Positions 53,059 to 62,339 of a DNA stretch of 64,000 nt are shown piece after piece; the first letter of the stretch is position 1, and each line of letters starts with the position of its first letter. Below the pieces are notes generated by a model. It saw only the letters and a list, made by a program, of their open reading frames with translations. It ran no database searches and was not told the origin of the DNA. This DNA comes from Bacteroidaceae bacterium (GTDB taxonomy: Bacteria; Bacteroidota; Bacteroidia; Bacteroidales; Bacteroidaceae), in contig BLLV01000149.1 of NCBI GenBank assembly GCA_011959205.1, positions 42,820 through 106,819 on the forward strand. The letters are read 5' to 3'. Position numbers and translations under genes: made by a program.

Positions 53059-55605
53059 TTATCCACATCTCGATGTGCCGCAAGTCTTGCAGATCAAGCA
53101 TCCTTCTTGGTATACGAGAGTTTCGTTGCCGCAGTTTGGACATTTTTGTCCTTCAGCACTAGTACCATCTGTTACATATTTTTTCAATGCGCGTTCCACG
53201 CCATTTTTCCATGTGTTGATGTTTTCACTGTCAAGTTGCAAGGAGTCTACAAGTTTGATAACGCGATTGATAGGCATTCTCCAGCGAAGTACACCCGAAA
53301 TTAATTTTGCATAGTTCCAATATTCTTTATTGAATTTTTCGGATAAACCTTCAATGGTTGTCTTGTATCCACGCTTGTTTTCGAACTGGAAGTCATATCG
53401 TTTGTTTCCTTCTTCATCAATATTTTTGATGATGCGTCCGGTGGTGACTGATTTGGGCAATGAAATGCCTTCTTCATCATCTTGCAGGCCGGTAAAGATT
53501 TCGTATGGATGTCCATCCAACAAGCCTACAAATGCGACCCATTTTTCTTTGTTATTTTGAAAACGTACTACTTCCGCTTCCAATATTTTGGGGCGCACTT
53601 CCACTACCGTAGGTGGTTTGCAAGGAAGAAGTTCTTCTTTTTTGTTTTTCTTGTCTTTTTTAGTAGAGAGCAATACCCCAGAGCGAGAGCCGTCACGGTA
53701 AACGGTACATCCTTTACATCCTGAACGCCATGCCTCTACATACAAACGGTTCACCAAGGCTTCGTCTACGTCATTGGGCAGATTGATAGTTACACTGATG
53801 GAATGGTCAACCCATTTCTGGATACGTCCTTGCATTTTTACTTTCATCAGCCAGTCTACATCATTTGATGTAGCTTTATAATAAGGTGATTTTTCTACCA
53901 GCTCGTCAATTTCTTCTTGCGTATAACGTTTGGTGGAATCGTAGCCGTTTACTGTCATCCATTCCACAAACTTATGGTGGAAGACAATATACTCCTCAAA
54001 TGCATCTCCTGTTTCATCTACAAAATCCACGTGGACCTGAGGATCATTCGGATTGACCTTTCTTCTACGTTTATATACCGGCATAAATACCGGTTCTATG
54101 CCGGAAGTGGTCTGAGTCATCAGGCTGGTAGTTCCGGTGGGGGCGATGGTCAGGCAAGCAATATTACGTCGTCCATACTTTTTCATTTCCTCATACAGTT
54201 CGGGATCAGCTTCTTTCAAGCGGTTGATGAACGGATTGTCTATTTCCCGTTCACTGTCATAAATAGCGAAGGCTCCGCGTTCTTTCGCCATGTTGACAGA
54301 TGAGCGATAGGCCTCCAATGCGATCGTTTTATGTACTTCTTCGGAGAATTCCGTTGCCTCTTCTGTTCCATAACGTAATCCCATGGCAGCAAGCATGTCA
54401 CCTTCTGCCGTGATACCTACACCGGTACGTCTGCCTTGTCCGCTCTTCTTATAAATTTTTTCCCATAAATGTTTTTCCGCTTCTTTCACTTCCTCGCTTT
54501 CAGGATCGGAATCGATTTTAGCTATGATTTTCTCGATCTTTTCCAATTCCAGATCAATAATGTCGTCCATAATGCGCTGAGCTAATGCTACATGCTTTTT
54601 GAACAAGTCGAAATCAAAGTAAGCATCCTTCGTATAAGGATTTACCACGTATGAGTATAAGTTGATAGCTAATAAGCGACAAGAATCGTAGGGACACAAA
54701 GGAATTTCACCGCATGGATTGGTAGAAACTGTACGATATCCTAAATCGGCATAACAGTCTGGTACGGATTCACGGATAATGGTATCCCAGAATAACACAC
54801 CGGGTTCGGCAGATTTCCATGCGTTATGGACAATTTTTTTCCATAATGCAGGAGCATCAATTTCTTTGGTGAAAACAGGCTGATCGGAGTTTATAGGATA
54901 TTGTTGTGTGTAAGGGGTGCCATTAACAGCTGCCTGCATGAAGGCATCATCCAGTTTTACGGATACATTAGCACCCGTTACTTTACCTTCAGTCATTTTG
55001 GCGTCGATGAATGCTTCCGAGTCCGGATGCTTGATGGATACGCTTAACATTAATGCACCACGACGTCCGTCTTGTGCTACTTCACGGGTTGAATTGGAGT
55101 AACGTTCCATGAAGGGTACCAGTCCGGTTGAGGTCAATGCTGAATTTTTAACCGGAGAACCTTTAGGGCGTATATGAGACAAGTCATGTCCTACGCCGCC
55201 ACGACGTTTCATTAATTGTACTTGTTCTTCGTCAATGCGGATGATAGCTCCGTATGAATCAGCAGCTCCGTCAATTCCAATAACAAAACAATTCGATAAA
55301 GAAGCCACTTGAAAGTCATTTCCAATACCTGTCATGGGGCTGCCTTGTGGAACAATGTATTTAAAGTGATCCAATAACTCGTAAAGTTGTTGTGCGCTTA
55401 ATCCGTTCTTATATTTAGCTTCAATACGGGCTACTTCATTCGCAATGCGCCAATGCATGTCTTCGGGAGACTTTTCGAAGATGTTCCCGAAAGAATCTTT
55501 TACTGCATATTTGTTTACCCAAACCCTTGCAGCAAGTTCATCACCTTTGAAGTATTGTAAAGATGCTTCAAAGGCTTCGTCGTAGGTGTACGTTTGTCTT
55601 TCCAC
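53059..55605 (-). CDS. nrdJ: Adenosylcobalamin-dependent (class II) ribonucleotide reductase
   Basis: An 848-residue class II enzyme making deoxyribonucleotides with vitamin B12. Active-site features: L-S-N-C-F-V-I near residue 110, N-P-C-G-E-I-P-L with the catalytic Cys at about 305, R-R-G-G-V-G and the C-terminal zinc-ribbon-like tail (C-P-N-C-G, then C-L-I-C-K-T-C-G-T-S-R-C-G) that holds the redox cysteines. A Lys-rich insert lies at about 650. It needs cobalamin, which Bacteroides usually import; no riboswitch was found upstream. The 345 bases between its start and the nitroreductase hold only the latter's promoter. Confidence 0.95.
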   Translation of the reverse strand: MERQTYTYDEAFEASLQYFKGDELAARVWVNKYAVKDSFGNIFEKSPEDMHWRIANEVARIEAKYKNGLSAQQLYELLDHFKYIVPQGSPMTGIGNDFQVASLSNCFVIGIDGAADSYGAIIRIDEEQVQLMKRRGGVGHDLSHIRPKGSPVKNSALTSTGLVPFMERYSNSTREVAQDGRRGALMLSVSIKHPDSEAFIDAKMTEGKVTGANVSVKLDDAFMQAAVNGTPYTQQYPINSDQPVFTKEIDAPALWKKIVHNAWKSAEPGVLFWDTIIRESVPDCYADLGYRTVSTNPCGEIPLCPYDSCRLLAINLYSYVVNPYTKDAYFDFDLFKKHVALAQRIMDDIIDLELEKIEKIIAKIDSDPESEEVKEAEKHLWEKIYKKSGQGRRTGVGITAEGDMLAAMGLRYGTEEATEFSEEVHKTIALEAYRSSVNMAKERGAFAIYDSEREIDNPFINRLKEADPELYEEMKKYGRRNIACLTIAPTGTTSLMTQTTSGIEPVFMPVYKRRRKVNPNDPQVHVDFVDETGDAFEEYIVFHHKFVEWMTVNGYDSTKRYTQEEIDELVEKSPYYKATSNDVDWLMKVKMQGRIQKWVDHSISVTINLPNDVDEALVNRLYVEAWRSGCKGCTVYRDGSRSGVLLSTKKDKKNKKEELLPCKPPTVVEVRPKILEAEVVRFQNNKEKWVAFVGLLDGHPYEIFTGLQDDEEGISLPKSVTTGRIIKNIDEEGNKRYDFQFENKRGYKTTIEGLSEKFNKEYWNYAKLISGVLRWRMPINRVIKLVDSLQLDSENINTWKNGVERALKKYVTDGTSAEGQKCPNCGNETLVYQEGCLICKTCGTSRCG

Positions 55606-55928
55606 TTTTATTTTTAGATTTACTATAATATCAATAAGTTGTTTTAGTGTAGAAGCCGCAACTCATTATAATAAAAGTTTCGGCAAAGCTATATATGTTT
55701 TTCCAATTAACAAAATAAAAAGCGGATAAGTTTTCAATAATTTGAAAGTTGTCCAAAACTTTTTGTTAATTCATTGATTATCAAAATGTATATATATTTA
55801 CTTGTTCGTGAAAGTTTTCTGTTTTGAAAATTTGGCAGAAGAGGATGGGGGATTAAAACGGCTGAAAAGATTCAATCCTCGGCATATATTATTTTGCGGA
55901 AAAAGCATTATTACTCTTTTCTTTTTTT

Positions 55929-55936
55929 TATCTTTG
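55929..55936 (+). promoter_or_regulatory. -7 element before the nitroreductase gene
   Basis: TATCTTTG lies 15 bases before the ATG at 55951. It places transcription start within about 10 bases of that ATG and so rules out the longer upstream frame. -33 not clear. Confidence 0.5.
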
Positions 55937-55950
55937 CAAGAAAAATATGT

Positions 55951-56691
55951 ATGGAAACAATAAAGAATAGACGGACAATCCGTAAATATAAGCAAGAAGA
56001 TATTCCTGTTTCTTTGTTAAATGATTTGCTTGAAAAAGCATTCCGTGCTTCTACGATGGGGAATATGCAGTTGTATAGTGTGATTGTGACTCGTGACAAG
56101 CAGATGAAAGAGAGATTGGCACCTGCTCATTTTAATCAGCCGATGGTAACCGGTGCTCCGGTTGTATTGACTTTTTGTGCGGATTTCAACCGTTTTAGCA
56201 AATGGTGTAGAGAACGTAAGGCGGAACCGGGTTATGACAATCCTATTTCTTTTCTGAATGCTGTTACGGATGCATTGCTTGTGACTCAGAACTTTTGTAC
56301 ATTGGCAGAGGAGCATGGGTTAGGTATTTGTTATTTGGGAACCACGATTTATAATCCTGATCAAATCATTGACATTCTCCGGTTGCCGGAATTGGTCATG
56401 CCGGTGGCTACTATTACGGTAGGATATCCGGATGAATGTCCTCCACAAGTCGATCGTCTTCCCATAGAAGGCATTTTGCATGATGAAATATATCATGATT
56501 ATACTAAAGAGGATATTGACCGTATCTATAGATATAAAGAATCACTTCCGGAAAATCATCGGTTTATTAAAGAAAACGGCAAGGAAACATTGGCTCAGGT
56601 ATTTACTGAAGTCAGATACAAGAAGTCGGATAATGAGTATATGTCTGTAACGTTGAAAGAAACCTTGAAAAAGCAGGGGTTTGAAAAGTAA
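55951..56691 (+). CDS. Nitroreductase-family FMN oxidoreductase (NfsA-like)
   Basis: A 246-residue flavoenzyme beginning M-E-T-I-K-N-R-R-T-I-R-K-Y, the typical FMN-phosphate-binding start. It includes A-S-T-M-G-N-M-Q, H-G-L-G-I-C-Y-L-G-T and P-V-A-T-I-T-V-G-Y-P. Length and the extended C-terminus suggest the NfsA/FRP branch, which reduces nitro compounds and quinones with NAD(P)H. The start at 55951 is set by the promoter position. Confidence 0.9.
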   Translation: METIKNRRTIRKYKQEDIPVSLLNDLLEKAFRASTMGNMQLYSVIVTRDKQMKERLAPAHFNQPMVTGAPVVLTFCADFNRFSKWCRERKAEPGYDNPISFLNAVTDALLVTQNFCTLAEEHGLGICYLGTTIYNPDQIIDILRLPELVMPVATITVGYPDECPPQVDRLPIEGILHDEIYHDYTKEDIDRIYRYKESLPENHRFIKENGKETLAQVFTEVRYKKSDNEYMSVTLKETLKKQGFEK

Positions 56692-56721
56692 GTTGCCGGG
56701 GGCTTTAAATCTTTAAAAATG

Positions 56722-56771
56722 CAGAGGTGTGCAGAGAGAAATAAAGAAAAAAGGCTCTTTGCACACCTCTG
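56722..56771. terminator. Hairpin terminator between convergent nitroreductase and dnaA genes
   Basis: Perfect 12-bp arms CAGAGGTGTGCA (56722-56733) and TGCACACCTCTG (56760-56771) with a 26-base A-rich loop, then a T-rich stretch before the dnaA stop. Confidence 0.7.
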
Positions 56772-56776
56772 TGGTT

Positions 56777-58192
56777 TTATTTTCTTTTGAGGGAAGCTTC
56801 AATTTCCTCAATATTCGCTTTAAATGCTTTGTCAACCTCCACTTGGTCTTTTACTATTTTACAAGCGTGTAATACGGTTGCGTGGTCTTTATTGCCTATT
56901 AATTGACCAATCTTGGAAGAAGAGGATTCTGTATGCTTTTTAGCCAGGTACATCGCCACCTGGCGTACTTGCACCACTTCTCTTTTTCTGGTTTTGGTAT
57001 GGATGGCAGATTCTTCTATCTCGTAATGGCTGCATACTTTCTGTATGATATCTTCCACTGTGACAGGTTTACTCTTTTCACAGCAGCGTACTGCTTTTCG
57101 TACAATCCTTTCTGCCAGATCCAAATCGATGTCACGTTTGAAGATAATGGATTGAGCCAATAGCGAATTGATGATACCTTCTAATTCACGAACACTTTCA
57201 TTTACGTTTTCAGCAATATAATTGATTACTGTTTCCGGTATACTCAAGCCATCGCGACGTATTTTGTTGCGTAAGATATTCTTCCTCAATTCTACGTCCG
57301 GTTTTTCCAATTCAGCCACTAAGCCCCATTTAAAACGGGTCAGAAGACGTTCTTCCATACCTTGTAGCATTACCGGTGCACGGTCGGAAGTCAGGATAAG
57401 CTGTTTGCCGTTCTGGTGCAGATGGTTAAAGATGTGGAAGAACGTGTTCTGGGTTTTGGTTACTCCGGCAAATTCCTGGATATCATCAATAATCAAAACA
57501 TCTATGGTTTGATAAAAGCTGATGAAATCGTTGAAATGATTGGTGCGTACAGAGTCGGTATATTGCACCTGAAACAGATGTGCTGATACGTATAATACTC
57601 TTTTTTCAGGATATAATTCTTTGATGCGGGTACCGATAGCGTTGGTCAGGTGGGTTTTGCCCACACCGGATGGTCCATACAAAAACAAAGGGTTGAATGT
57701 TCTTGCCGGATTTTTAGCTACAGTTTCTCCTACCGTACGTGAGAACTCATTACTATTTCCTTTTATGAAATTCTCAAAGTTGTAATTGGGGTTCAAATGC
57801 GGGTCCAAATCTTGCGGAGCCGGTGCCTGCATTGGATTGGGTGCCTTATTACCATCTCGTATAACTGTTTGTGTGGGCAGTGCTGACGAACGTTTGCTCC
57901 CCTCCATGTTAACAGTTATATGATTGGTCTTATCGGTCAAGATACAATACATAAGCTGCGTTCCTTCCCCAATCTCTTTATATAGGGCAGCGCGCAACAA
58001 ATCCACAAACTTTTCTTCTAAAAACTCATAGAAGAAAGGGCTGGGAACACCAATTGTCAGTGCCTTGTCCTCATATTTAAGTGGTACGATAGGCTCAAAC
58101 CATGTTTTAAAGGTCGTTTCTGGTACGTTGTCTCTAATAATGTTCAGACAACGTCCCCATAAAACGATGTGATCGTTTTCAATCATATACAT
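56777..58192 (-). CDS. dnaA: Chromosomal replication initiator DnaA
   Basis: A 471-residue DnaA: N-terminal domain I (W-G-R-C-L-N-I-I), a Pro/Gln-containing linker, AAA+ domain with Walker [11 protein letters not shown], Walker B V-L-I-I-D-D-I-Q and C-terminal domain with the signature D-H-A-T-V-L-H-A-C. It opens the origin. The ATG at 58186 is an equally good start. The flanks show no cluster of DnaA boxes, so the origin is probably not here. Confidence 0.96.
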   Translation of the reverse strand: MYMIENDHIVLWGRCLNIIRDNVPETTFKTWFEPIVPLKYEDKALTIGVPSPFFYEFLEEKFVDLLRAALYKEIGEGTQLMYCILTDKTNHITVNMEGSKRSSALPTQTVIRDGNKAPNPMQAPAPQDLDPHLNPNYNFENFIKGNSNEFSRTVGETVAKNPARTFNPLFLYGPSGVGKTHLTNAIGTRIKELYPEKRVLYVSAHLFQVQYTDSVRTNHFNDFISFYQTIDVLIIDDIQEFAGVTKTQNTFFHIFNHLHQNGKQLILTSDRAPVMLQGMEERLLTRFKWGLVAELEKPDVELRKNILRNKIRRDGLSIPETVINYIAENVNESVRELEGIINSLLAQSIIFKRDIDLDLAERIVRKAVRCCEKSKPVTVEDIIQKVCSHYEIEESAIHTKTRKREVVQVRQVAMYLAKKHTESSSSKIGQLIGNKDHATVLHACKIVKDQVEVDKAFKANIEEIEASLKRK

Positions 58193-58413
58193 TTATTATA
58201 AAAAGCGAAACTTCTACAATGCAAATTTCGAAAAGAATTTCCGAAAAAACAAATCGATTTTTTCTTGCTTTTCATTTTTGAAGAGTAATCTATTTAGTTT
58301 CAGTAACTTATAAAAACCTTTGTCTGAAGACTTCTGAGATATTTTTATTGTTTGATAATCGGTTGGTTTTTAGCTGATTATTAGTAAAGATGGACTTTCG
58401 TTTATTTAAAAAG

Positions 58414-58494
58414 AAATAAGTCTACATGGTATTTCTGCCCTATTTGCAGTCATTTACTGGAGAAAAGAGAAAAAATGGCTTAGTAGACTTATTT
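58414..58494. repeat. Perfect 12-bp inverted repeat with a 57-base loop
   Basis: AAATAAGTCTAC (58414-58425) and GTAGACTTATTT (58483-58494) flank an A/T-rich loop. It lies in the 329-base gap (58193-58521) between dnaA and the MCE gene, where nothing else is evident. Possible terminator for the MCE transcript or regulatory site. Confidence 0.5.
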
Positions 58495-58521
58495 AGAATC
58501 CTTTTTAAATTATATAATCTG

Positions 58522-59409
58522 TCACTTATCCTTTTTGCCAAACAAAGAGAAATGCACATAACGTTTGGGATGTGCTTTCAAATCCTCCAATAATGTTGCG
58601 GCATTTGCTGTCGTCGCACTCAGGTTTTGGTAGAAAGTAGGATCATTGAATAGCAATCCGATGCTGTTGTCCTTGCGGTTAAGTTTTTCTGTCAGCATTT
58701 GTACATTATATAAAGTAGAATCTACCTTATTGAAGGTTGAAGCATAATCAATGCCTTTCAAGTTGTCACTGATAACAAGGAAATTGTCGGCAATTGTGTT
58801 TAGTTTTCCTGTGAGTTGCGGAAAATCCTTTTGCATTAATATATTTAATTGGCGTGTTGCCACATCCAGATTGGCTGTCAGTTTTTCTGCATTGTGTAAA
58901 GTTGCACTCAATGCAGGGTCAGCTAATATTTTGTTTAATGAGTGCAGGATGGAATCCATTTTAGGCAACATCTGCTCTATTTGAGGGACTAGCTTCTCTT
59001 CGGCGGCTCCCATGAGTCCGGCATTAGTCTTGCCGGGCAGTGTGTCACCCGGTTGATAGTATTCTGTAGAATGAAAGTTAAGGAGTAAGTTCATTTTCAC
59101 CGTTCCCAGCATTTCGGTAACTAATTCTCCTGCACTTCCTTTGGGAATACGCATTTCCTTGTCCACTTCCACTTCTACTGTGACATGTCCCGGTTTGGCA
59201 TAGTTGTAATGGATGCTTCTCACTGTGCCCACTTTGTAACCATTGGCAAAGACGGGGCTTGATCCGGCCAATCCATTTATGTTTGTATATTCTACATAAT
59301 AGTAGTTGGCAGATTGGAACATGTTTATTCCTTTCAGGTAGTTTATACCAAAGATCAGCATAGCCAATGCGGCAATGCCTATTAATCCTATTTTTACCTC
59401 TTTTGTCAT
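58522..59409 (-). CDS. MCE/MlaD-family lipid-transport protein
   Basis: A 295-residue protein with an N-terminal membrane anchor (I-G-L-I-G-I-A-A-L-A-M-L-I-F-G), an MCE domain (about 35-120; A-N-G-Y-K-V-G-T-V and V-E-V-E-V-D-K-E-M-R-I-P-K-G) and a helical tail. MCE proteins carry phospholipids between membranes. No MlaE/MlaF permease genes sit beside it here. It is transcribed after the amidase, 21 bases apart, so both may belong to an envelope operon. Confidence 0.9.
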   Translation of the reverse strand: MTKEVKIGLIGIAALAMLIFGINYLKGINMFQSANYYYVEYTNINGLAGSSPVFANGYKVGTVRSIHYNYAKPGHVTVEVEVDKEMRIPKGSAGELVTEMLGTVKMNLLLNFHSTEYYQPGDTLPGKTNAGLMGAAEEKLVPQIEQMLPKMDSILHSLNKILADPALSATLHNAEKLTANLDVATRQLNILMQKDFPQLTGKLNTIADNFLVISDNLKGIDYASTFNKVDSTLYNVQMLTEKLNRKDNSIGLLFNDPTFYQNLSATTANAATLLEDLKAHPKRYVHFSLFGKKDK

Positions 59410-59430
59410 TTCTATTATACCTTTTATATA

Positions 59431-60591
59431 TTATCTATTCTTTTTAAATTCTTTGATAGCTTCGTTCACATTCATCTTCTCTCCGTTTTTGAAAGCGATA
59501 ATGAAAGCGTCCTTAAACTTAGGAGTAATATTACGTTTCATGCGTAGTATTTTATTATAGTCTGTACTTTCTCCATAAGTATATTTATAAAGTCCTTTTT
59601 CGCGATAATGGCTGACAGGTGATATACCTTTCAGTTGCTTGCTTCCTTTGGGCAATACCTTGTTTGATACCAATATCTGTATTTTGAATACAGGTTTGGC
59701 AGATGTTCGGGCTTGGATATCAGCCGCTGTTTGTACTTCTGTCATTGATTCTTCCGGTTTGTTTTCCGGTTCCGGCAAGTCTTGTCCTTGTACTCTGCTG
59801 CAACTGATGGGGGCATCGTGTTCACGTTTGTAATTGAGGAATGCTTTATAAATGCTGTTAGACAATGTCGTTGTTCCTGCATCGGATAACAGATATTGTT
59901 CTTCGTCCGGTGTCGAGATATAGCCTAATTCCACCAAAACGCTGGGCATGGAAGTGGCACGTAGAACTAGAAATCCGGCTTGATGTACCCCTTTGTCTAT
60001 CCGCTTGGCTGTATTCTTGAATTGTTTTTGGATAAGAGTGGCTAATTTTACACTTTTCTCCATGTTCTTATCTTGTACAAACTCAAAAATAATATAGCTT
60101 TCGGAAGAGTTCGGATTGAATCCGGCATAACGTTGCTCGTAGTTATCCTCTATCAAGATAACCGAGTTCTCCTTTTTGGCAACTTCTAAGTTTTCTTCAG
60201 TACGGTGGAGGCCTAATGTGTAAGTTTCTGCTCCTCGTACAGTTCGGCTACGGGCAACGGAATTAGTATGTATGGAGATGAATAAATCAGCTTTGGCATT
60301 ATTGGCTATTTGTGCACGACGGTCCAAAGGGATAAAGACATCTGTTTTCCGGGTATATATTACTTTTACATCATTACAGTTATTTTGGATCAACCGTCCT
60401 ACTTTTAAGGCTACATTCAGATTGATGTTTTTTTCCTTTCCACGTTTGCCGACGGCACCAGGGTCATGTCCGCCATGACCGGGATCAATGACGACTACAA
60501 AATCCTTTCCCTTTGTTGCCAAGCAGAAACAGGGGAGGGACAGCCATAGGCTACACAACAGGAATATTATTTTAAGTCTATTGGTTTTCAT
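59431..60591 (-). CDS. N-acetylmuramoyl-L-alanine amidase (Amidase_3)
   Basis: A 386-residue exported zinc amidase that separates stem peptides from glycan strands at cell division. V-V-I-D-P-G-H-G-G-H-D-P-G-A opens the catalytic domain (about 30-250), with S-I-H-T-N and later metal ligands E-T-Y-T-L and V-E-L-G-Y. A C-terminal region with I-L-V-S (about 310-385) resembles a SPOR-type repeat. The ATG at 60591 gives a signal peptide at once; the frame is open upstream to 60732 without homology. Confidence 0.92.
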   Translation of the reverse strand: MKTNRLKIIFLLCSLWLSLPCFCLATKGKDFVVVIDPGHGGHDPGAVGKRGKEKNINLNVALKVGRLIQNNCNDVKVIYTRKTDVFIPLDRRAQIANNAKADLFISIHTNSVARSRTVRGAETYTLGLHRTEENLEVAKKENSVILIEDNYEQRYAGFNPNSSESYIIFEFVQDKNMEKSVKLATLIQKQFKNTAKRIDKGVHQAGFLVLRATSMPSVLVELGYISTPDEEQYLLSDAGTTTLSNSIYKAFLNYKREHDAPISCSRVQGQDLPEPENKPEESMTEVQTAADIQARTSAKPVFKIQILVSNKVLPKGSKQLKGISPVSHYREKGLYKYTYGESTDYNKILRMKRNITPKFKDAFIIAFKNGEKMNVNEAIKEFKKNR

Positions 60592-60750
60592 ATTAATCAA
60601 TTTGCAAATGTAGCGATTTTTAGTGAAAACTCGGCTTTTGCCTTTAAGTTTTGCGTTTTTTATTTGAAACTTGCCACAAAACCCGAAAAACAGACGAGTA
60701 TTTGGACTAAATTCTTTTAATTTGCATTCCAAAAAATAGATGTAGAAAAG

Positions 60751-61710
60751 ATGGATGTGCTTAAGTTTTTGAAGAATTGGGCCTTACCTCTGGCTATGCT
60801 TGCAGGGGTTGTCGGTTATTTGTTTTTTGCTAACTTCACTTTTCTGGAGCCAACCAAGCCATTGGTGAACGGGTTGATTTCTTTCTTGACTCCTGCCCTG
60901 ATATTTGCCCAATTGTTGCTTACATTTTGTAAAATAGAACCAAAGGAATTAGTACCTGGAGCATGGCATGGCTGGTTGTTGGCTATTCAAGCTGTTTCTT
61001 GTGCCATCATAGCGCTGTTGTTGATATTTTGTCCGATGCACGAATCTTATAAGGAGATATTTGAGGCGGCTATGGTTTGTTTGATTTGTCCTACTGCCAC
61101 AGCAGCGGCGGTGATTACGGGGAAACTGGGTGGAAGTGCTTCCAGTCTGACTACTTATACATTGCTTTCAAATATTTTGGCTGCCATAGCGGTACCTTTG
61201 GTCTTTCCATTGGTTGAGCCGCATGCGGAGGTCACTTTTGGCATTGCTTTCCTTAAGATTTTAAGTAAGGTTTTCCCATTGTTGCTTGCACCGTTTTTCA
61301 TCGCTTTATTATTTCGTTATTATATTCCTCGGCTTCATAATTTTTTACTGGAATATCATACTTTGGCTTTTTACTTATGGGCGGTAGCATTGACCATTGT
61401 AATGGGGCAGACCACTCGTTCATTGGTTAACAGCCCGGCTGATGTAACGGTGGAGATGTTGATTGCTTTTGCCGGTCTGGTTACTTGTTGTTTGCAATTT
61501 TATTTTGGTAAAAGAATAGGCGGTGTATACAATGACCGTATCAGTGCGGGGCAGGCATTGGGACAGAAAAATACAGTGTTGGCTATTTGGATGGCGGTTA
61601 CGTATCTTAATCCTTTATCGTCTGTAGGACCCGGTAGCTATGTGGTGTGGCAGAATATCATTAACTCTTATCAGTTGTGGAAAAAGAGAAAAAAAGAATT
61701 AATAAACTGA
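60751..61710 (+). CDS. BASS-family (bile acid:sodium symporter-like) transporter
   Basis: A 319-residue membrane protein with ten or so helices. The BASS signs are A-M-V-C-L-I-C-P-T-A-T-A-A-A-V-I-T (crossed-helix motif) and late G-Q-K-N-T-V-L-A-I-W. Substrate is not evident; organic anions or bile acids are possible. Ends V-W-Q-N-I-I-N-S-Y-Q-L-W-K-K-R-K, a tail found again, decayed, at 63611-63690. Confidence 0.86.
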   Translation: MDVLKFLKNWALPLAMLAGVVGYLFFANFTFLEPTKPLVNGLISFLTPALIFAQLLLTFCKIEPKELVPGAWHGWLLAIQAVSCAIIALLLIFCPMHESYKEIFEAAMVCLICPTATAAAVITGKLGGSASSLTTYTLLSNILAAIAVPLVFPLVEPHAEVTFGIAFLKILSKVFPLLLAPFFIALLFRYYIPRLHNFLLEYHTLAFYLWAVALTIVMGQTTRSLVNSPADVTVEMLIAFAGLVTCCLQFYFGKRIGGVYNDRISAGQALGQKNTVLAIWMAVTYLNPLSSVGPGSYVVWQNIINSYQLWKKRKKELIN

Positions 61711-61853
61711 ATGTAAATGATTGGTTTATAGATATTTATTGTTTGTGTATGTTATTTCCTTTGTTTTCCTTGTTTTCTTGCTTTAGCCTATAAATTCCTT
61801 TATTTTGTTACCAGTTTGTTACTCAAATGCTATTGAGTAACAAAAATAATATC

Positions 61854-61861
61854 TATATTTG
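61854..61861 (+). promoter_or_regulatory. -7 element before the DUF3795-like gene
   Basis: TATATTTG matches TAnnTTTG, with ATTG about 18 bases upstream as a weak -33. The predicted start near 61868 leaves almost no room for a leader before the coding homology. Confidence 0.5.
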
Positions 61862-61869
61862 CACCTAAA

Positions 61870-62190
61870 ATCAAACCTTATAATGGTCGTATTCCTGCTT
61901 GTGGAGTCTTTTGTGGAGGGTGTCCCATATATACGAGAGAAAAAAGACCTTGCAAAGGAGCCGAGTTAAATAGTTCTCGCTGTGAGAAATGCAAAACATT
62001 TCATTTATGTTGTTTGGAGAAAGAGATAACACATTGTTTCCAATGCAGCAGCTTTCCATGTACCAAATTCAAAGGTTTTACCAAGCGTTGGCTAAAGTAT
62101 GGACAGAATTTTATTGAGAATCAGAAACTGTTAAGTGAAATAGGCGAAGTGGCATTTTGGGAGTATTATAATAAAAAGGTTACAGATTAG
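61870..62190 (+). CDS. DUF3795-like Cys-rich protein without a standard start codon
   Basis: The frame reads I-K-P-Y-N-G-R-I-P-A-C-G-V-F-C-G-G-C-P and later C-E-K-C, C-C-L-E-K, C-F-Q-C, F-P-C-T-K-F, ending at TAG 62188-62190. That is the Cys pattern of DUF3795 proteins, which probably bind metal. Relatives, from memory, begin M-K-I-K-P-Y-N-G. Here no ATG, GTG or TTG exists between the stop at 61834 and the homology; only ATA, ATC or ATT codons occur. Either it starts at AUC 61870 on a nearly leaderless RNA or the start was lost. Confidence 0.7.
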   Translation: MKPYNGRIPACGVFCGGCPIYTREKRPCKGAELNSSRCEKCKTFHLCCLEKEITHCFQCSSFPCTKFKGFTKRWLKYGQNFIENQKLLSEIGEVAFWEYYNKKVTD

Positions 62191-62312
62191 TTTAGTACGT
62201 TCCTTTGTCTATATATCCAAAACGGACTAAACATATTTCTATAGGCAGCAAACATATGTGCTGGCAAAAAGAGAAAAAAGCCTTTATTTTCTTTTCGTCA
62301 GCATTATTTTTG

Positions 62313-62320
62313 TACTTTTG
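62313..62320 (+). promoter_or_regulatory. -7 element before the DUF1016/PDDEXK gene
   Basis: TACTTTTG matches TAnnTTTG and lies 20 bases before the ATG at 62340, supporting that start over the upstream open frame. The -33 is not clear. Confidence 0.5.
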
Positions 62321-62339
62321 CTGCATAGATATAGCGCAA

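Noticed and set aside
53059-53067. Perfect DnaA box (TTATCCACA)
   Set aside because: Single copy inside the 3' end of nrdJ; a 9-base match on either strand is expected about once per 130 kb, and there is no cluster or AT-rich unwinding region.
55606-55950. Cobalamin riboswitch before the B12-dependent nrdJ
   Set aside because: No B12-box-like or G-rich conserved pieces on the minus strand; the region is AT-rich and plain.
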